A stretch of DNA of 64,000 nucleotides from Rhizobium sp. ICMP 5592 (GTDB taxonomy: Bacteria; Pseudomonadota; Alphaproteobacteria; Rhizobiales; Rhizobiaceae), in assembly GCF_009498525.1 (NCBI RefSeq), contig NZ_QSNT01000001.1, forward strand, positions 859,032 through 923,031. Direction: 5' to 3'. The position numbers and the translations under genes were made by a program. The notes beneath the pieces are model-generated. The model was not told the DNA's origin, made no database searches, and saw only the letters and a program-made list of their open reading frames with translations. Within the stretch, counting starts at the first letter, position 1. Each line of letters opens with the position of its first letter. Positions 8,028-16,547 of this stretch are shown in pieces.

Positions 8028-9098
8028 TCAGACTGGCCCGGTGCTCTCCCGGATTTTCATTTGCGGGTGCACTTCGATCGAGCGCGGCGCATCGCTCGTT
8101 CCGTCGATGGCAGCCAGCAATTGGCGGGCCGCGAGTATGCCGATCTCCTGGTTGTCGACCTTCATCGTCGTAAGGCGCGGCGACAGGCGTGATGAGATCG
8201 TCAAGTCGTCGAACCCGGTGATGGAGAAATCCGCGGGCGCGTTCAATCCCATTTCGGTGGCCGCGGTCAAGGCGCCAAGCGCGATGTTGTCGTTTCCGCA
8301 TATGATGGCTGTCGGGCGCGATCGTCCCGGCTGTTTCATGAGACTGGAAAAGCTCGACGCCCCGAAATCCATCGTCGATGGACCGATCATGAGGTTGTCG
8401 TCGTCCATCGTGACGCCTACTGCCGCAAGCGCGCTGCGGACGCCGTCCAACCGTGCCTTGACACGGTCGTTCTCCGTTTCCGGCTGGAATATCCCGGCAA
8501 ACCGCCGGTGTCCGAGCGACAGGAGATGGTCGACAATCTGTTGGAACGCGGCTTCATTGTCGAAGCCAATGGATGGATGCGGCGAGGATGCCCGGTAGGA
8601 ATAGGTGAGGATATAGGGAACTTTTCGCTGCTGGAGCGCTGCGAACAATTCAGGAGGATGGTTCTCACCGACGATGGCCAGCGCCTCGACACCGCGCGCA
8701 AGCATGGCCTGGACTTGCTTTAGTCCTTCATCCGGATCGTAGTTGGAACAGCCGAGGAAAAGCGTAAAACCACGTTCGGCGAAAACGCTCTGCATGCCGC
8801 TGATCTGGTGGGCGAAAATCTCATTGTCCAGGGTCGGAATGATGGCGCCGGCGATGTGCGTCCGGCTGGAGGCGAGCGCCCGTCCGGCCGCATTCGGAAT
8901 CCAGTTCAGGGCTCGAGCGGCCTCCAGCACGCGTTCTCGAACACTCTCGGATACTTTTTCCGGCTCGTTGAAGGCGCGTGAAACCGTTGCCGTCGAAACG
9001 CCCGCCCTTCGGGCCACTTCCTCGAGTTTCACACGGCCGCTGCTGCCGCGCGCGCGGCGCGCGCCCAATTTCTGCGAGCTTCCAATCGGTTCGTTCAT
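8028..9098 (-). CDS. LacI-family transcriptional repressor
   Basis: 356 aa. An N-terminal helix-turn-helix and hinge (VKLEEVARRAGVSTATVSRA, then AAGRALASSRTHIAGAIIP) precede a periplasmic-binding-protein-like sensor domain ending in ITGFDDLTISSRLSPRLTT, as in GntR/LacI-type sugar-acid repressors. The first ~20 residues before the HTH are basic and low in complexity, slightly longer than usual. It is divergent from an MFS/dehydrogenase/DapA operon across a 160-bp gap with a perfect LacI-type operator, which makes it the likely local repressor. The effector is probably the substrate of that operon, a sugar acid or hydroxy acid. Confidence 0.92.
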   Translation of the reverse strand: MNEPIGSSQKLGARRARGSSGRVKLEEVARRAGVSTATVSRAFNEPEKVSESVRERVLEAARALNWIPNAAGRALASSRTHIAGAIIPTLDNEIFAHQISGMQSVFAERGFTLFLGCSNYDPDEGLKQVQAMLARGVEALAIVGENHPPELFAALQQRKVPYILTYSYRASSPHPSIGFDNEAAFQQIVDHLLSLGHRRFAGIFQPETENDRVKARLDGVRSALAAVGVTMDDDNLMIGPSTMDFGASSFSSLMKQPGRSRPTAIICGNDNIALGALTAATEMGLNAPADFSITGFDDLTISSRLSPRLTTMKVDNQEIGILAARQLLAAIDGTSDAPRSIEVHPQMKIRESTGPV

Positions 9099-9162
9099 CT
9101 GTGCCCCTTCGCCATCCTTCTTATGGCTGCGGAAATTCCCGATGAAAAGTCATTTCGCATGC

Positions 9163-9202
9163 TTGACATGCAAACATGCTTTCTACATGTAAGCGCTTAC
9201 AT
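9163..9202 (+). promoter_or_regulatory. Promoter -35 box and LacI-family operator
   Basis: A perfect 16-bp palindrome, ATGTAAGCGCTTACAT (9187-9202), has the CG-centred form typical of LacI-family operators. A consensus -35 TTGACA lies at 9163-9168, so the -10 region would overlap the left half of the palindrome. Occupation by the divergent LacI protein would block RNA polymerase at the MFS operon. Confidence 0.75.
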
Positions 9203-9259
9203 TTCGTGAGCGTGGAAGAGCGCTCGATAAAACAGCAGGCCTTGAACCGGGCCGATGGG

Positions 9260-10630
9260 ATGGAGAATCGATTGAGCAAGACTGACAACACGACCGGCCC
9301 GACCCGAGGGCAGAAGACCGATCCGGCAGTCCTCGCCCGCGCGGTGTCGCGCGCAAAATGGCGTATCCTGCCGTTCCTGATCCTGATGTACATGCTGGCC
9401 TATCTCGACCGCGTGAATATCGGTTTCGCCAAGCAGTCCTATCAGGCGACGACTGGCGTGACCGAAGCCGCCTTTGCCTTTGGTGCCGGCGTTTTCTTTC
9501 TGACCTATGCCCTGTTCGAGCTGCCCAGCAACCTCATGCTGCACCGGGTCGGCGCCCGCAAATGGCTCGCCCGCATCATGGTCACCTGGGGCCTGATTTC
9601 CGCCCTGATGATGTTTGCTTACAATGATATGACCTTCTCGCTGATCCGCGTGGTGCTCGGCGCGGCCGAAGCTGGCCTTTTCCCCGGCGCGATCATGTAT
9701 CTGACGCTGTGGTTCCCGCGCGCGGCGCGCGGCAAGATCCTGGCGATCTTCTATTTCGGTTCGCCATTGGCGCTGATCTTCGGCGGCCCGATCTCCGGAA
9801 TGTTTCTCGATCTCGATGGATTGTTTGGCCTGCATGGCTGGCAGCTGATGTTCCTGATCGAAGGCGGTATCACCGTTCTGGTCGGGATCTGGGCTTATTT
9901 CTATCTGACCGACAGCCCGCAGGAAGCCAAGTGGATGCCGGCGGACGAGCGGCAGGCGCTGGCCACGACGCTTGCGGCCGAACAGGCCGAGAAGGCGCGA
10001 ACCGGCGAGGTGAAATTCGGCAAGGCGATCCGCAATCCAAGGCTCTTCTATTTTGCCGCGATCTATTTCCTCATCCAGATCACTGGTCTGGGCGTGGCCT
10101 TCTACCTGCCGACGCAGGTTGCCGCCCTGCTTGGCGTCAAGGTCGGCCTGCTCGTCGGCTTTGTCTCGGCCATTCCGTGGATCGGCGCACTGATTGCGGG
10201 CTTCTTCTATCCGGACTGGGCCGTTCGCAGCGGCCGGCGCCACATATGCTTCCTGTTTTCGCTGGCGGCCATCGGTCTCGGTCTCATCGCTTCCGCCCAT
10301 GCGAGCCCGGCGCTGGCGATCGTCTCCCTGTGCTTCGTCACCATGGGCATCATGACGGCGCAGCCGATCTTCTGGACCTTCCCGACACAATATCTCGGCG
10401 GTGCGGCGGCGGCCGGCGGTTTTGCGGTGATCAACTCGCTTGGCGCGCTCGGTGGTTTCGTCGCTCCCAACGTCCGGGCTATGGCCGTCAGCTGGTCCGG
10501 TTTCGAGCAGTATGGGATATACGCCATCGCCTCGGCGGCATTCCTTGCCTTCATCCTCGTCCTCTTCATTACCAAGGTCGGGGGAAAACAATTGCAAAAT
10601 ACGGTTTCAACCACCGCCGTCCGGACCTGA
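9260..10630 (+). CDS. MFS transporter, anion:cation symporter (ACS) family
   Basis: About 456 aa with twelve predicted membrane segments. The N-terminal motif LAYLDRVNIGFA and the loop-2/3 region RKWLARIMVTWG are hallmarks of the ACS family (tartrate, galactonate, glucarate, phthalate and similar carboxylates, taken up with protons). The start is uncertain: ATG at 9260, or TTG at 9272 which has GGAG at good spacing; a longer frame from 9176 would run through the operator and is rejected. It heads a three-gene operon with a D-2-hydroxyacid dehydrogenase and a DapA-family enzyme, so it probably imports the carboxylate they degrade. Confidence 0.88.
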   Translation: MENRLSKTDNTTGPTRGQKTDPAVLARAVSRAKWRILPFLILMYMLAYLDRVNIGFAKQSYQATTGVTEAAFAFGAGVFFLTYALFELPSNLMLHRVGARKWLARIMVTWGLISALMMFAYNDMTFSLIRVVLGAAEAGLFPGAIMYLTLWFPRAARGKILAIFYFGSPLALIFGGPISGMFLDLDGLFGLHGWQLMFLIEGGITVLVGIWAYFYLTDSPQEAKWMPADERQALATTLAAEQAEKARTGEVKFGKAIRNPRLFYFAAIYFLIQITGLGVAFYLPTQVAALLGVKVGLLVGFVSAIPWIGALIAGFFYPDWAVRSGRRHICFLFSLAAIGLGLIASAHASPALAIVSLCFVTMGIMTAQPIFWTFPTQYLGGAAAAGGFAVINSLGALGGFVAPNVRAMAVSWSGFEQYGIYAIASAAFLAFILVLFITKVGGKQLQNTVSTTAVRT

Positions 10631-10667
10631 TCCGGCGGCACCCCCTCTGATATCGGTAAGATACGAC

Positions 10668-11660
10668 ATGACAAAAGCACGGAAAATTCTCGTCAACACC
10701 GAGCAGTTCAAGAACGGCGATGCGCTGTTCGAACCGCTGATTGCCGCCGGCTATAGCGTGGAGGTCAATGAGACCTTCCTCCTGCCGAGTGAAGCCGAGT
10801 TGATCGCAAACCTGAAGGACGGCGTCGTCGCCACCATTGCCGGCGGCGAGCCCTACACGGCGCGGGTGTTGGAAACCGCGCCTGATCTGAAGATCGTCGC
10901 TCGCTGGGGTGTCGGCTACGACAAGGTCGACGTCGCCGCCGCCACCAAGGCCGGTATTCCCGTGGCCATGGCCTTCGGTGCCAATCACGAGAGCGTCGCC
11001 GAATATGCCTATGCCATGGCGCTGGCACTTGCCTGTCGCATCGGCCCGCGCGATGCGATGGTCAAGAGCGGCAAATGGTTCTTCGACGGTTTCCATCCGG
11101 GTCTCTGGGGCCGCACGGCCGGCATCGTTGGTCTCGGCCGCATCGGTGGCGCCATGGCGCGCCGTTGCGTCGCCGGCGGCATGACGGTTCTCGTCTACGA
11201 TCCCTTCGCATCCGACGAGCAGCTTGCGACCCTCGGCGCGCAGCGTGCCGAACTGAACGAGCTTTTCTCGAGAGCCGACCTGATTTCGGTTCACGCGCCT
11301 TCGACGCCGGAGACGCGCCATCTGGTCAATGCCGAACGCCTGGCTTTGGTCAAGCCGACTGCCATCCTCGTCAACACGTCGCGCGGGCCATTGATCGACG
11401 AAACCGCCCTGGTCGCGGCCCTCGATGCCGGTCGTATCGGCGGTGTCGGCCTCGACGTCTTCGAGATCGAGCCGCTTCCTGAAGCGTCGAAGCTGCGCAG
11501 CTTCGACAGTGTGCTGCTCTCTCCGCATGTTTCCGGCATGGATCGCATGGCAGAACGTCTTGTCACGGAGCGCTGCGTCAGCAATATCCTCGAATATCTT
11601 GGCGGCCGCCCGCAGGCGATCGTCCCCTATGTCGTTAATCCGCAAGTACTGGCAGGCTGA
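10668..11660 (+). CDS. D-2-hydroxyacid dehydrogenase, phosphoglycerate-dehydrogenase-like
   Basis: 330 aa NAD(P)-dependent oxidoreductase. The Rossmann motif is in GIVGLGRIGGAMA, and the catalytic triad of the family is visible: Arg239 in NTSRGPLID, Glu266 in DVFEIEPLP and His287 in LLSPHVSG. The N-terminal half supplies the substrate lid. The ATG at 10668 was chosen by homology to the expected N-terminus; upstream in-frame extension is read-through of the MFS gene region. It would interconvert a 2-hydroxy acid and its 2-keto acid, feeding or draining the DapA-family step encoded next. It lacks the C-terminal regulatory (ACT) domain of serine-pathway SerA, so a catabolic role is more likely. 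Confidence 0.88.
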   Translation: MTKARKILVNTEQFKNGDALFEPLIAAGYSVEVNETFLLPSEAELIANLKDGVVATIAGGEPYTARVLETAPDLKIVARWGVGYDKVDVAAATKAGIPVAMAFGANHESVAEYAYAMALALACRIGPRDAMVKSGKWFFDGFHPGLWGRTAGIVGLGRIGGAMARRCVAGGMTVLVYDPFASDEQLATLGAQRAELNELFSRADLISVHAPSTPETRHLVNAERLALVKPTAILVNTSRGPLIDETALVAALDAGRIGGVGLDVFEIEPLPEASKLRSFDSVLLSPHVSGMDRMAERLVTERCVSNILEYLGGRPQAIVPYVVNPQVLAG

Positions 11661-11664
11661 CACA

Positions 11665-12594
11665 ATGCTCAAGAAGATCGAAGGTATCGTTCCCGTCATG
11701 ATCACGCCGTTCACCGAGAGCGGCAAGATCGATTATCCCGGCGTGGCCAGATTGGTGGAATGGTACATCGCCAACGGCTCCGATGCGCTCTTTGCCGTCT
11801 GCCAGTCCAGCGAGATGCAGTTTCTCAGCCTCGAAGAGCGTGTCGAGCTTGCGGCTTTCGTCAAGACGGCGACGGCCGGCCGCGTGCCGGTCATCGCATC
11901 TGGCCATGTCAGCGAGAGCCTGGAAGACCAGCTTGCCGAGCTGAGCGCGATCGCCGCCACAGGCGTTGACGGCATGGTGCTCGTCACCAACCGTCTCGAC
12001 GCCAAGCAAGAGGGCGGCACGAAGTTCATCGATGATCTCAGCTGGCTCCTCGAGCGCCTGCCGAAGGATCTGACGCTTGGTCTCTACGAGTGCCCGGCGC
12101 CCTATCGTCGCCTGCTGAGCGATGACGAGCTGTTGTTCTGCGCCCGCAGCGGCCGCTTCGCCATCCTGAAGGACGTGTCCTGCGATCTCGAAACGGTCAA
12201 GCGCCGTGTCGCGCTGACCAAGGATACGCCGCTTGCCATCGTCAACGCCAATGCGGCCATCGCCTATGATGCCATGAAGGCGGGATCGCGTGGCTTCACT
12301 GGCGTCTTCACCAACTTCCATCCGGATCTCTACAAGTGGATGTTGACGAAGAGCGCCTCCAATCGAGCGCTGGCGGATGAGCTCTCCGTCTATCTCGCAC
12401 TGTCCGCCATGGCCGAGCCGATGGGATATCCGAAGCTGGCGAAGCTCTATCATCAGCGCCTCGGCACATTCTCCTGTGCCGACAGCCGCGTGATCAACTT
12501 CGATATCCGGGAGCGGTTTTGGGCGCTCGACGCGCTGATGGACAAGATCGTCGAAGGTACGGACCATTTCCGTCGTCGGATTGCAGCCGGTTAA
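11665..12594 (+). CDS. Dihydrodipicolinate synthase (DapA)-family lyase/dehydratase
   Basis: 309 aa (beta/alpha)8 class I aldolase-type enzyme. The Schiff-base lysine is Lys169 in FAILKDVS, and the catalytic tyrosine is probably in LGLYECPAPYRR. The family cleaves or dehydrates 2-keto acids (for example KDG aldolase, 5-keto-4-deoxyglucarate dehydratase, N-acetylneuraminate lyase). The ECPAPYRR loop differs from true DapA (YNVPSRT), arguing against lysine synthesis. It starts 5 bp after the dehydrogenase stop, so it is cotranscribed under LacI control. The exact substrate cannot be read from the sequence; a sugar-acid or hydroxy-acid derivative is inferred. Confidence 0.85.
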   Translation: MLKKIEGIVPVMITPFTESGKIDYPGVARLVEWYIANGSDALFAVCQSSEMQFLSLEERVELAAFVKTATAGRVPVIASGHVSESLEDQLAELSAIAATGVDGMVLVTNRLDAKQEGGTKFIDDLSWLLERLPKDLTLGLYECPAPYRRLLSDDELLFCARSGRFAILKDVSCDLETVKRRVALTKDTPLAIVNANAAIAYDAMKAGSRGFTGVFTNFHPDLYKWMLTKSASNRALADELSVYLALSAMAEPMGYPKLAKLYHQRLGTFSCADSRVINFDIRERFWALDALMDKIVEGTDHFRRRIAAG

Positions 12595-12622
12595 AGACCT
12601 GAGCGATGAGCTGACTGAAGAG

Positions 12623-12665
12623 GCTCCTGGCGGGCCATGACCTGCCGGGAGCTGTTTGGGCCTTT
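12623..12665 (+). terminator. Rho-independent-like terminator between convergent genes
   Basis: GCTCCTGGCGGG (12623-12634) pairs with CCTGCCGGGAGC (12641-12652), 12 bp with two G-U pairs around a 6-nt loop. It is followed by TGTTTGGGCCTTT, a poor T-run. It separates the DapA-family gene from the convergent epimerase gene. Confidence 0.5.
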
Positions 12666-12680
12666 AGTCGCCATTACCAT

Positions 12681-13574
12681 TCATGCCTCGAAATAGGCCG
12701 GGTGGTCGATATCGGCGATCAGCCCGGGCTGTGTCGGCTCCCAGCCCAGCAATTGGTGGGTTCGCGCGCTCGAGGCCGGGACGTCCATCCCAATGAAATG
12801 TCCGATCCAGCCGAAATGATCTAGCGCTTCCGCAGAGGTCTTGCTGACGACGGGCACGTTCAGGCGGCGCCCGATTACCTCGGCGATGTCCTTGAACGGT
12901 ACGCCCTCTTCGGCGATTGCATGATAGGGGCCGTCTGCGGCGCCGCGTTCAAGCGCAAGCCAATAGACGCGGGCGGCATCCAGCCGGTGCACACCCGGCC
13001 AGCGGTTCAGCCCGTCGCCAATATAGGCCGAAACGCCTTTCTCTCTGGCCGTGCGGATCAGCATCGGTACAAAACCATGATCGCCGTGACCATGAACCGA
13101 TGGCGGGAGACGCACAACCGCGGTGCGAAGCCCGCGCAATGCCAGGGCGGCGGCGGTTGCTTCCGAGGCGCGGGGATAGGTGTCGGATGGCTGAACAGCC
13201 GGGTCGCTTTCGACCGCCGTGCGGCCCGGCGCCACCAATGCCGTTCCCGAGGTGACGATTAACGGACGGTCCGTCCCCTCGAGTGCTGCGCCAAGCGCTT
13301 CGATGGCACGCCGGTCCAGCTCGCAATTTGCGGCGAATTTTGAAAAATCATGGTTGAAGGCGGTATGGACGACGCCGTCGGCGGCGGCCGCACCACTGCG
13401 AAGGCTCTCCAGATCCTCGAGCGAACCATGATGGACCTCGGCGCCTGCAGCGGCGAGAGCTGTCGCTCCCGTCTCCGAGCGGGTTAGGCCGAGCACCTCA
13501 TGCGGGGCGGCAAGCAGCTCCTTGACGACAGCAAAGCCGACCCATCCGGTAGCGCCGGTGACAAAAACACGCAT
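12681..13574 (-). CDS. NAD-dependent epimerase/dehydratase family (extended SDR) protein
   Basis: 297 aa. The N-terminus carries the extended-SDR nucleotide-binding motif [20 protein letters not shown], followed by a Rossmann-like core ([11 protein letters not shown]) and an [11 protein letters not shown] segment. The classical YxxxK catalytic pair is not clear ([11 protein letters not shown] takes its place), placing it among atypical SDRs that often act as NAD(P)-binding reductases of unknown substrate. It is divergent from an AraC-family regulator 124 bp away, which probably controls it. The start is the first ATG, matched to the fold. Confidence 0.8.
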   Translation of the reverse strand: MRVFVTGATGWVGFAVVKELLAAPHEVLGLTRSETGATALAAAGAEVHHGSLEDLESLRSGAAAADGVVHTAFNHDFSKFAANCELDRRAIEALGAALEGTDRPLIVTSGTALVAPGRTAVESDPAVQPSDTYPRASEATAAALALRGLRTAVVRLPPSVHGHGDHGFVPMLIRTAREKGVSAYIGDGLNRWPGVHRLDAARVYWLALERGAADGPYHAIAEEGVPFKDIAEVIGRRLNVPVVSKTSAEALDHFGWIGHFIGMDVPASSARTHQLLGWEPTQPGLIADIDHPAYFEA

Positions 13575-13698
13575 GATGATTTCTCCTGATTTTGGTCGAT
13601 GACCGCGTTAGCAGCCAGCACGAGACAAGCTAGGAGATTGAAGGAGAACGATCTATGCTATAAAGTTCGCATTATATTCGCGATCGTTCGGAAAAATC

Positions 13699-14673
13699 AT
13701 GGATCCGCTCTCAGACGTTCTGTCGCTCCTCAAGCCGCGCAGCTATATGTTCGGCGGCTTCGAGGCGGGTGGCGACTGGTCGATCCGGTTCGGCCAGCAT
13801 GAAGGCATCAAATGCTATGCCGTGGTTTCCGGTGAGAGCTGGCTCTCGGTGGAAGGCGTTCCCGACGCGGTGCGCCTGAAGACGGGAGACTGTTTCGTTC
13901 TGCCGCGCGGACGGCCTTTTCGCGTCACCAGCGATCTGGCTTTGGCGCCCGTCGATTATCGCACCTTGTTCCCGACCAGACCGAACGGCAGCATTGCCAA
14001 GCTGAACGGTGGCAGTGACTTCTCCATTGTCGGTGGGCATTTTACGCTTGCTGGCGGGCATGTCGATGTCCTCCTGGCCATGTTGCCGCCGATCGTCCAT
14101 ATCCGGAGAGAGGAAGATAGGGAGTCCTTGCGCTGGTGCATGGAACGGATGCGGCAGGAGTTGCGCGAGCCGCAGCCGGGCGGCTTCCTGATCGCGCAAC
14201 AGCTCGCCTATACGATGCTGGTGCAGGCGCTGCGGCTGCATCTGGCGGAGGGAGTGACGGGTGGCGTCGGCTGGCTCTTTGCGCTGGCGGACCGGCAGAT
14301 GGCGGCGGCGATCACGGCGATGCACGAAGACCCGGCGCATCGCTGGACACTGGCGTCACTGGCCGAGCGCGCCGGCATGTCGCGAACGACCTTTACCCTG
14401 AAGTTCAAGGAAACGGTCGGGACCTCGCCGATGGACTATCTGACACGCTGGCGGATGATGGTGGCCGGCGAAAGGCTGACGCATTCCAGCGATTCTATCT
14501 CTGTCATCGCGCTCTCGCTCGGTTATGAATCCGAGAGTGCCTTCAGCACTGCTTTCAAGCGGATGATGGGCTGCTCGCCGCGCCAATATGGCCGTGGCGC
14601 AGATCCTGCGGCCTCCTTGCATGATCGAAGCGAGACCGTCGGTGCCGATCGTCTTGAAGCCATGGCGAGCTAG
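13699..14673 (+). CDS. AraC-family transcriptional regulator
   Basis: 324 aa. The N-terminal half is a cupin-type ligand-binding domain (LKTGDCFVLPRGRPFRV near residues 54-70). The C-terminal ~100 residues carry the double helix-turn-helix of the family: WTLASLAERAGMSRTTFTLK and the second motif with ISVIALSLGYESESAFSTAF ending in GCSPRQY. It is of the AraC_N/cupin_6 type that often regulates a divergent oxidoreductase, matching its position opposite the SDR gene. The ATG at 13699 gives a complete cupin domain. Confidence 0.9.
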   Translation: MDPLSDVLSLLKPRSYMFGGFEAGGDWSIRFGQHEGIKCYAVVSGESWLSVEGVPDAVRLKTGDCFVLPRGRPFRVTSDLALAPVDYRTLFPTRPNGSIAKLNGGSDFSIVGGHFTLAGGHVDVLLAMLPPIVHIRREEDRESLRWCMERMRQELREPQPGGFLIAQQLAYTMLVQALRLHLAEGVTGGVGWLFALADRQMAAAITAMHEDPAHRWTLASLAERAGMSRTTFTLKFKETVGTSPMDYLTRWRMMVAGERLTHSSDSISVIALSLGYESESAFSTAFKRMMGCSPRQYGRGADPAASLHDRSETVGADRLEAMAS

Positions 14674-14678
14674 ACGAG

Positions 14679-15137
14679 CTAAAGTGTCAGCTTGTAGCCG
14701 ATATGGCTGCCGATGAATCCCAACTTTTCGTAGAAGCGATGGGCATCCGGCCGTTCCTTGTCCGTCGTCAACTGGACGAGATCGCAGCCTTTGGCCTTGC
14801 ATTGAACGATGGCCCAGTCGAACATCTGCTGCCCAACGCCGGATCCCCGGTGTGCCGCCGAGACCCTCACTCCCTCGATCTGCCCACGCCAGGCGCCTTT
14901 GCGCGCCAATCCGGGGATGAAGGTGAGCTGGAGAGTGCCGATCACTTCCTCATGCAAGGTAGCGACTACCTGAAGCTGATTGGGATCAGCGAGAATAGCC
15001 TGGAAGGCTTCAATATAGAGCGGGTTCGGCGGCGAGCTGGGATCCTCCCGTTGCTGCCCCAGGACGTCATCGGAAAGGAGGGCAATGATCGCCGGAAGAT
15101 CGGCAGCTTGCGCACTGCGAAAAACAAGGTCTGTCAT
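14679..15137 (-). CDS. GNAT-family N-acetyltransferase
   Basis: 152 aa, a compact single-domain GNAT. The acetyl-CoA pyrophosphate loop is present in VSAAHRGSGVGQQMFDWA, followed by LTTDKERPDAHRFYEKLGF, which is motif B with the conserved Tyr. ATG at 15137 is preferred over the GTG at 15152 because GGAG lies about nine bases before it. It is convergent with the AraC gene (5-bp gap). The substrate is unknown; relatives acetylate small amines or drugs. Confidence 0.85.
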   Translation of the reverse strand: MTDLVFRSAQAADLPAIIALLSDDVLGQQREDPSSPPNPLYIEAFQAILADPNQLQVVATLHEEVIGTLQLTFIPGLARKGAWRGQIEGVRVSAAHRGSGVGQQMFDWAIVQCKAKGCDLVQLTTDKERPDAHRFYEKLGFIGSHIGYKLTL

Positions 15138-15267
15138 CGAGATCATCTCCACAGGGGGATGGTCGCAGATATCATATCTTGAGCGCGTCGCGCCAATATT
15201 GGGCGCCGGATAACTCGATTCACAGGCTGGCCGGTGTCGTGATCGCGCAGGCTGCCATCTGCCACCT

Positions 15268-16536
15268 TTAGACGATCATGATCACCCTGATATCGTTGAC
15301 GTTGGTGAGCGTCGGGCCGGTTTTGACGAGATCGCCAAGTGCTGAAAAATAACAATAGCTGTCATGGGCGGCGAGATAGGCGCGCGCATCCAGGCCAAGC
15401 AGCCGGGCACGGGCGAGCGTATCGGGTGTTACGATCGCGCCGGCGGCGTCCTCGGTGCCGTCAATGCCGTCGCTGTCGCCGGCGATCGCATATATGCCGT
15501 TCTCGCCGGCCAGCCCGACCGCAAGACCGAGCAGGAATTCCGTATTGCGTCCACCGGCGCCGGCCGGCCCCCTGCCGATCGACACCGTCGTCTCTCCGCC
15601 CGAAAGCAGCACCGCCGGAGCCTGGATCGGGAGCCCCTTTGTTTTCGCGGAACGGGCAATCCCGGCCATGACGATACCGGCCTCCCTAGCTTCGCCTTCT
15701 ATGGCGTCGCCGAGGATGAGCAGGGTAAGCCCGTTTCGCTTGGCTTCTTCAGCGGCGGCAGCAAGAGCAAGGGAGGGGGCTGCAATGATCGTCACCTCGC
15801 CCGACAATGCCTCGGGTTTCGGCGTCTCCTCCCCAGCCTCGATCACCGCGCGCGCCGCTGGCGGCAGATCGAGATCATAGCGGCGGATGATGTCGCGGAC
15901 ATCGGCCATGGTGCTGGCATCGCCAATCGTCGGGCCAGAGGCGATGGCGGCGGGATCGTCGCCCGGCACGTCGGAAATCACCAGCGTCACGAGGCGGGCA
16001 GGCTGCGCGGCCTGCGCCAACCGTCCGCCCTTGATGGCGGACAGATGCTTTCGCACGGCATTCATTTCGCCGATGGTCGCGCCGCTCGCGAGCAAGGCAC
16101 GATTGACGGCCTGCTTGTCGGCAAGCGTCATGTTGCCGGCTGGCGCAACCATGAGTGCCGAGCCGCCGCCGGAGATCAGCGCGACCACAAGGTCATCCGG
16201 CGTCAGGCCTCCGACCGCCGTGAGAATGTCGCGGGCGGCCGTCTCGCTCATAGCGTCCGGCACCGGATGCGATGCCTCCAGGATGCGGATGCGCCCGGCC
16301 GGAACGGCATGGCCGTAACGGGTGACGACGACGCCCGAGACATCGACGTCTGGCCAGGCGGCATCAAGCGCCGCCGCCATGGCGGCGGACGCTTTCCCTG
16401 CTCCCACGACCACGCAGCGCCCCCTGGGCTTTCCCGGCAGGTGCCGCAACACCGCAGCTGCGGGATCGGCGCTTGCTACGGCGGCATCGAAGAGGCGGCG
16501 CAGGACCGCGCGGCTCTCTGCATCTGTCCAGTGCAT
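15268..16536 (-). CDS. ttuD: Glycerate 2-kinase / hydroxypyruvate reductase TtuD-like (MOFRL family)
   Basis: 422 aa. The N-terminal glycerate-kinase domain (DUF4147) has VVVGAGKASAAMAAALD and the glycine-rich LISGGGSALMVAP. The C-terminal MOFRL domain has VLLSGGETTVSIG, GGRNTEFLLGLA and AGDSDGIDGTEDAAGA. Family members were first named hydroxypyruvate reductase in the Agrobacterium ttu operon and are now mostly known as D-glycerate 2-kinases. It is the distal gene of the ttuB-C-D order here. It would turn the glycerate or hydroxypyruvate formed from tartrate into a glycolytic intermediate. It ends 131 bp from the GNAT start on the same strand. Confidence 0.9.
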   Translation of the reverse strand: MHWTDAESRAVLRRLFDAAVASADPAAAVLRHLPGKPRGRCVVVGAGKASAAMAAALDAAWPDVDVSGVVVTRYGHAVPAGRIRILEASHPVPDAMSETAARDILTAVGGLTPDDLVVALISGGGSALMVAPAGNMTLADKQAVNRALLASGATIGEMNAVRKHLSAIKGGRLAQAAQPARLVTLVISDVPGDDPAAIASGPTIGDASTMADVRDIIRRYDLDLPPAARAVIEAGEETPKPEALSGEVTIIAAPSLALAAAAEEAKRNGLTLLILGDAIEGEAREAGIVMAGIARSAKTKGLPIQAPAVLLSGGETTVSIGRGPAGAGGRNTEFLLGLAVGLAGENGIYAIAGDSDGIDGTEDAAGAIVTPDTLARARLLGLDARAYLAAHDSYCYFSALGDLVKTGPTLTNVNDIRVIMIV

Positions 16537-16547
16537 GTCTCTGGCCG

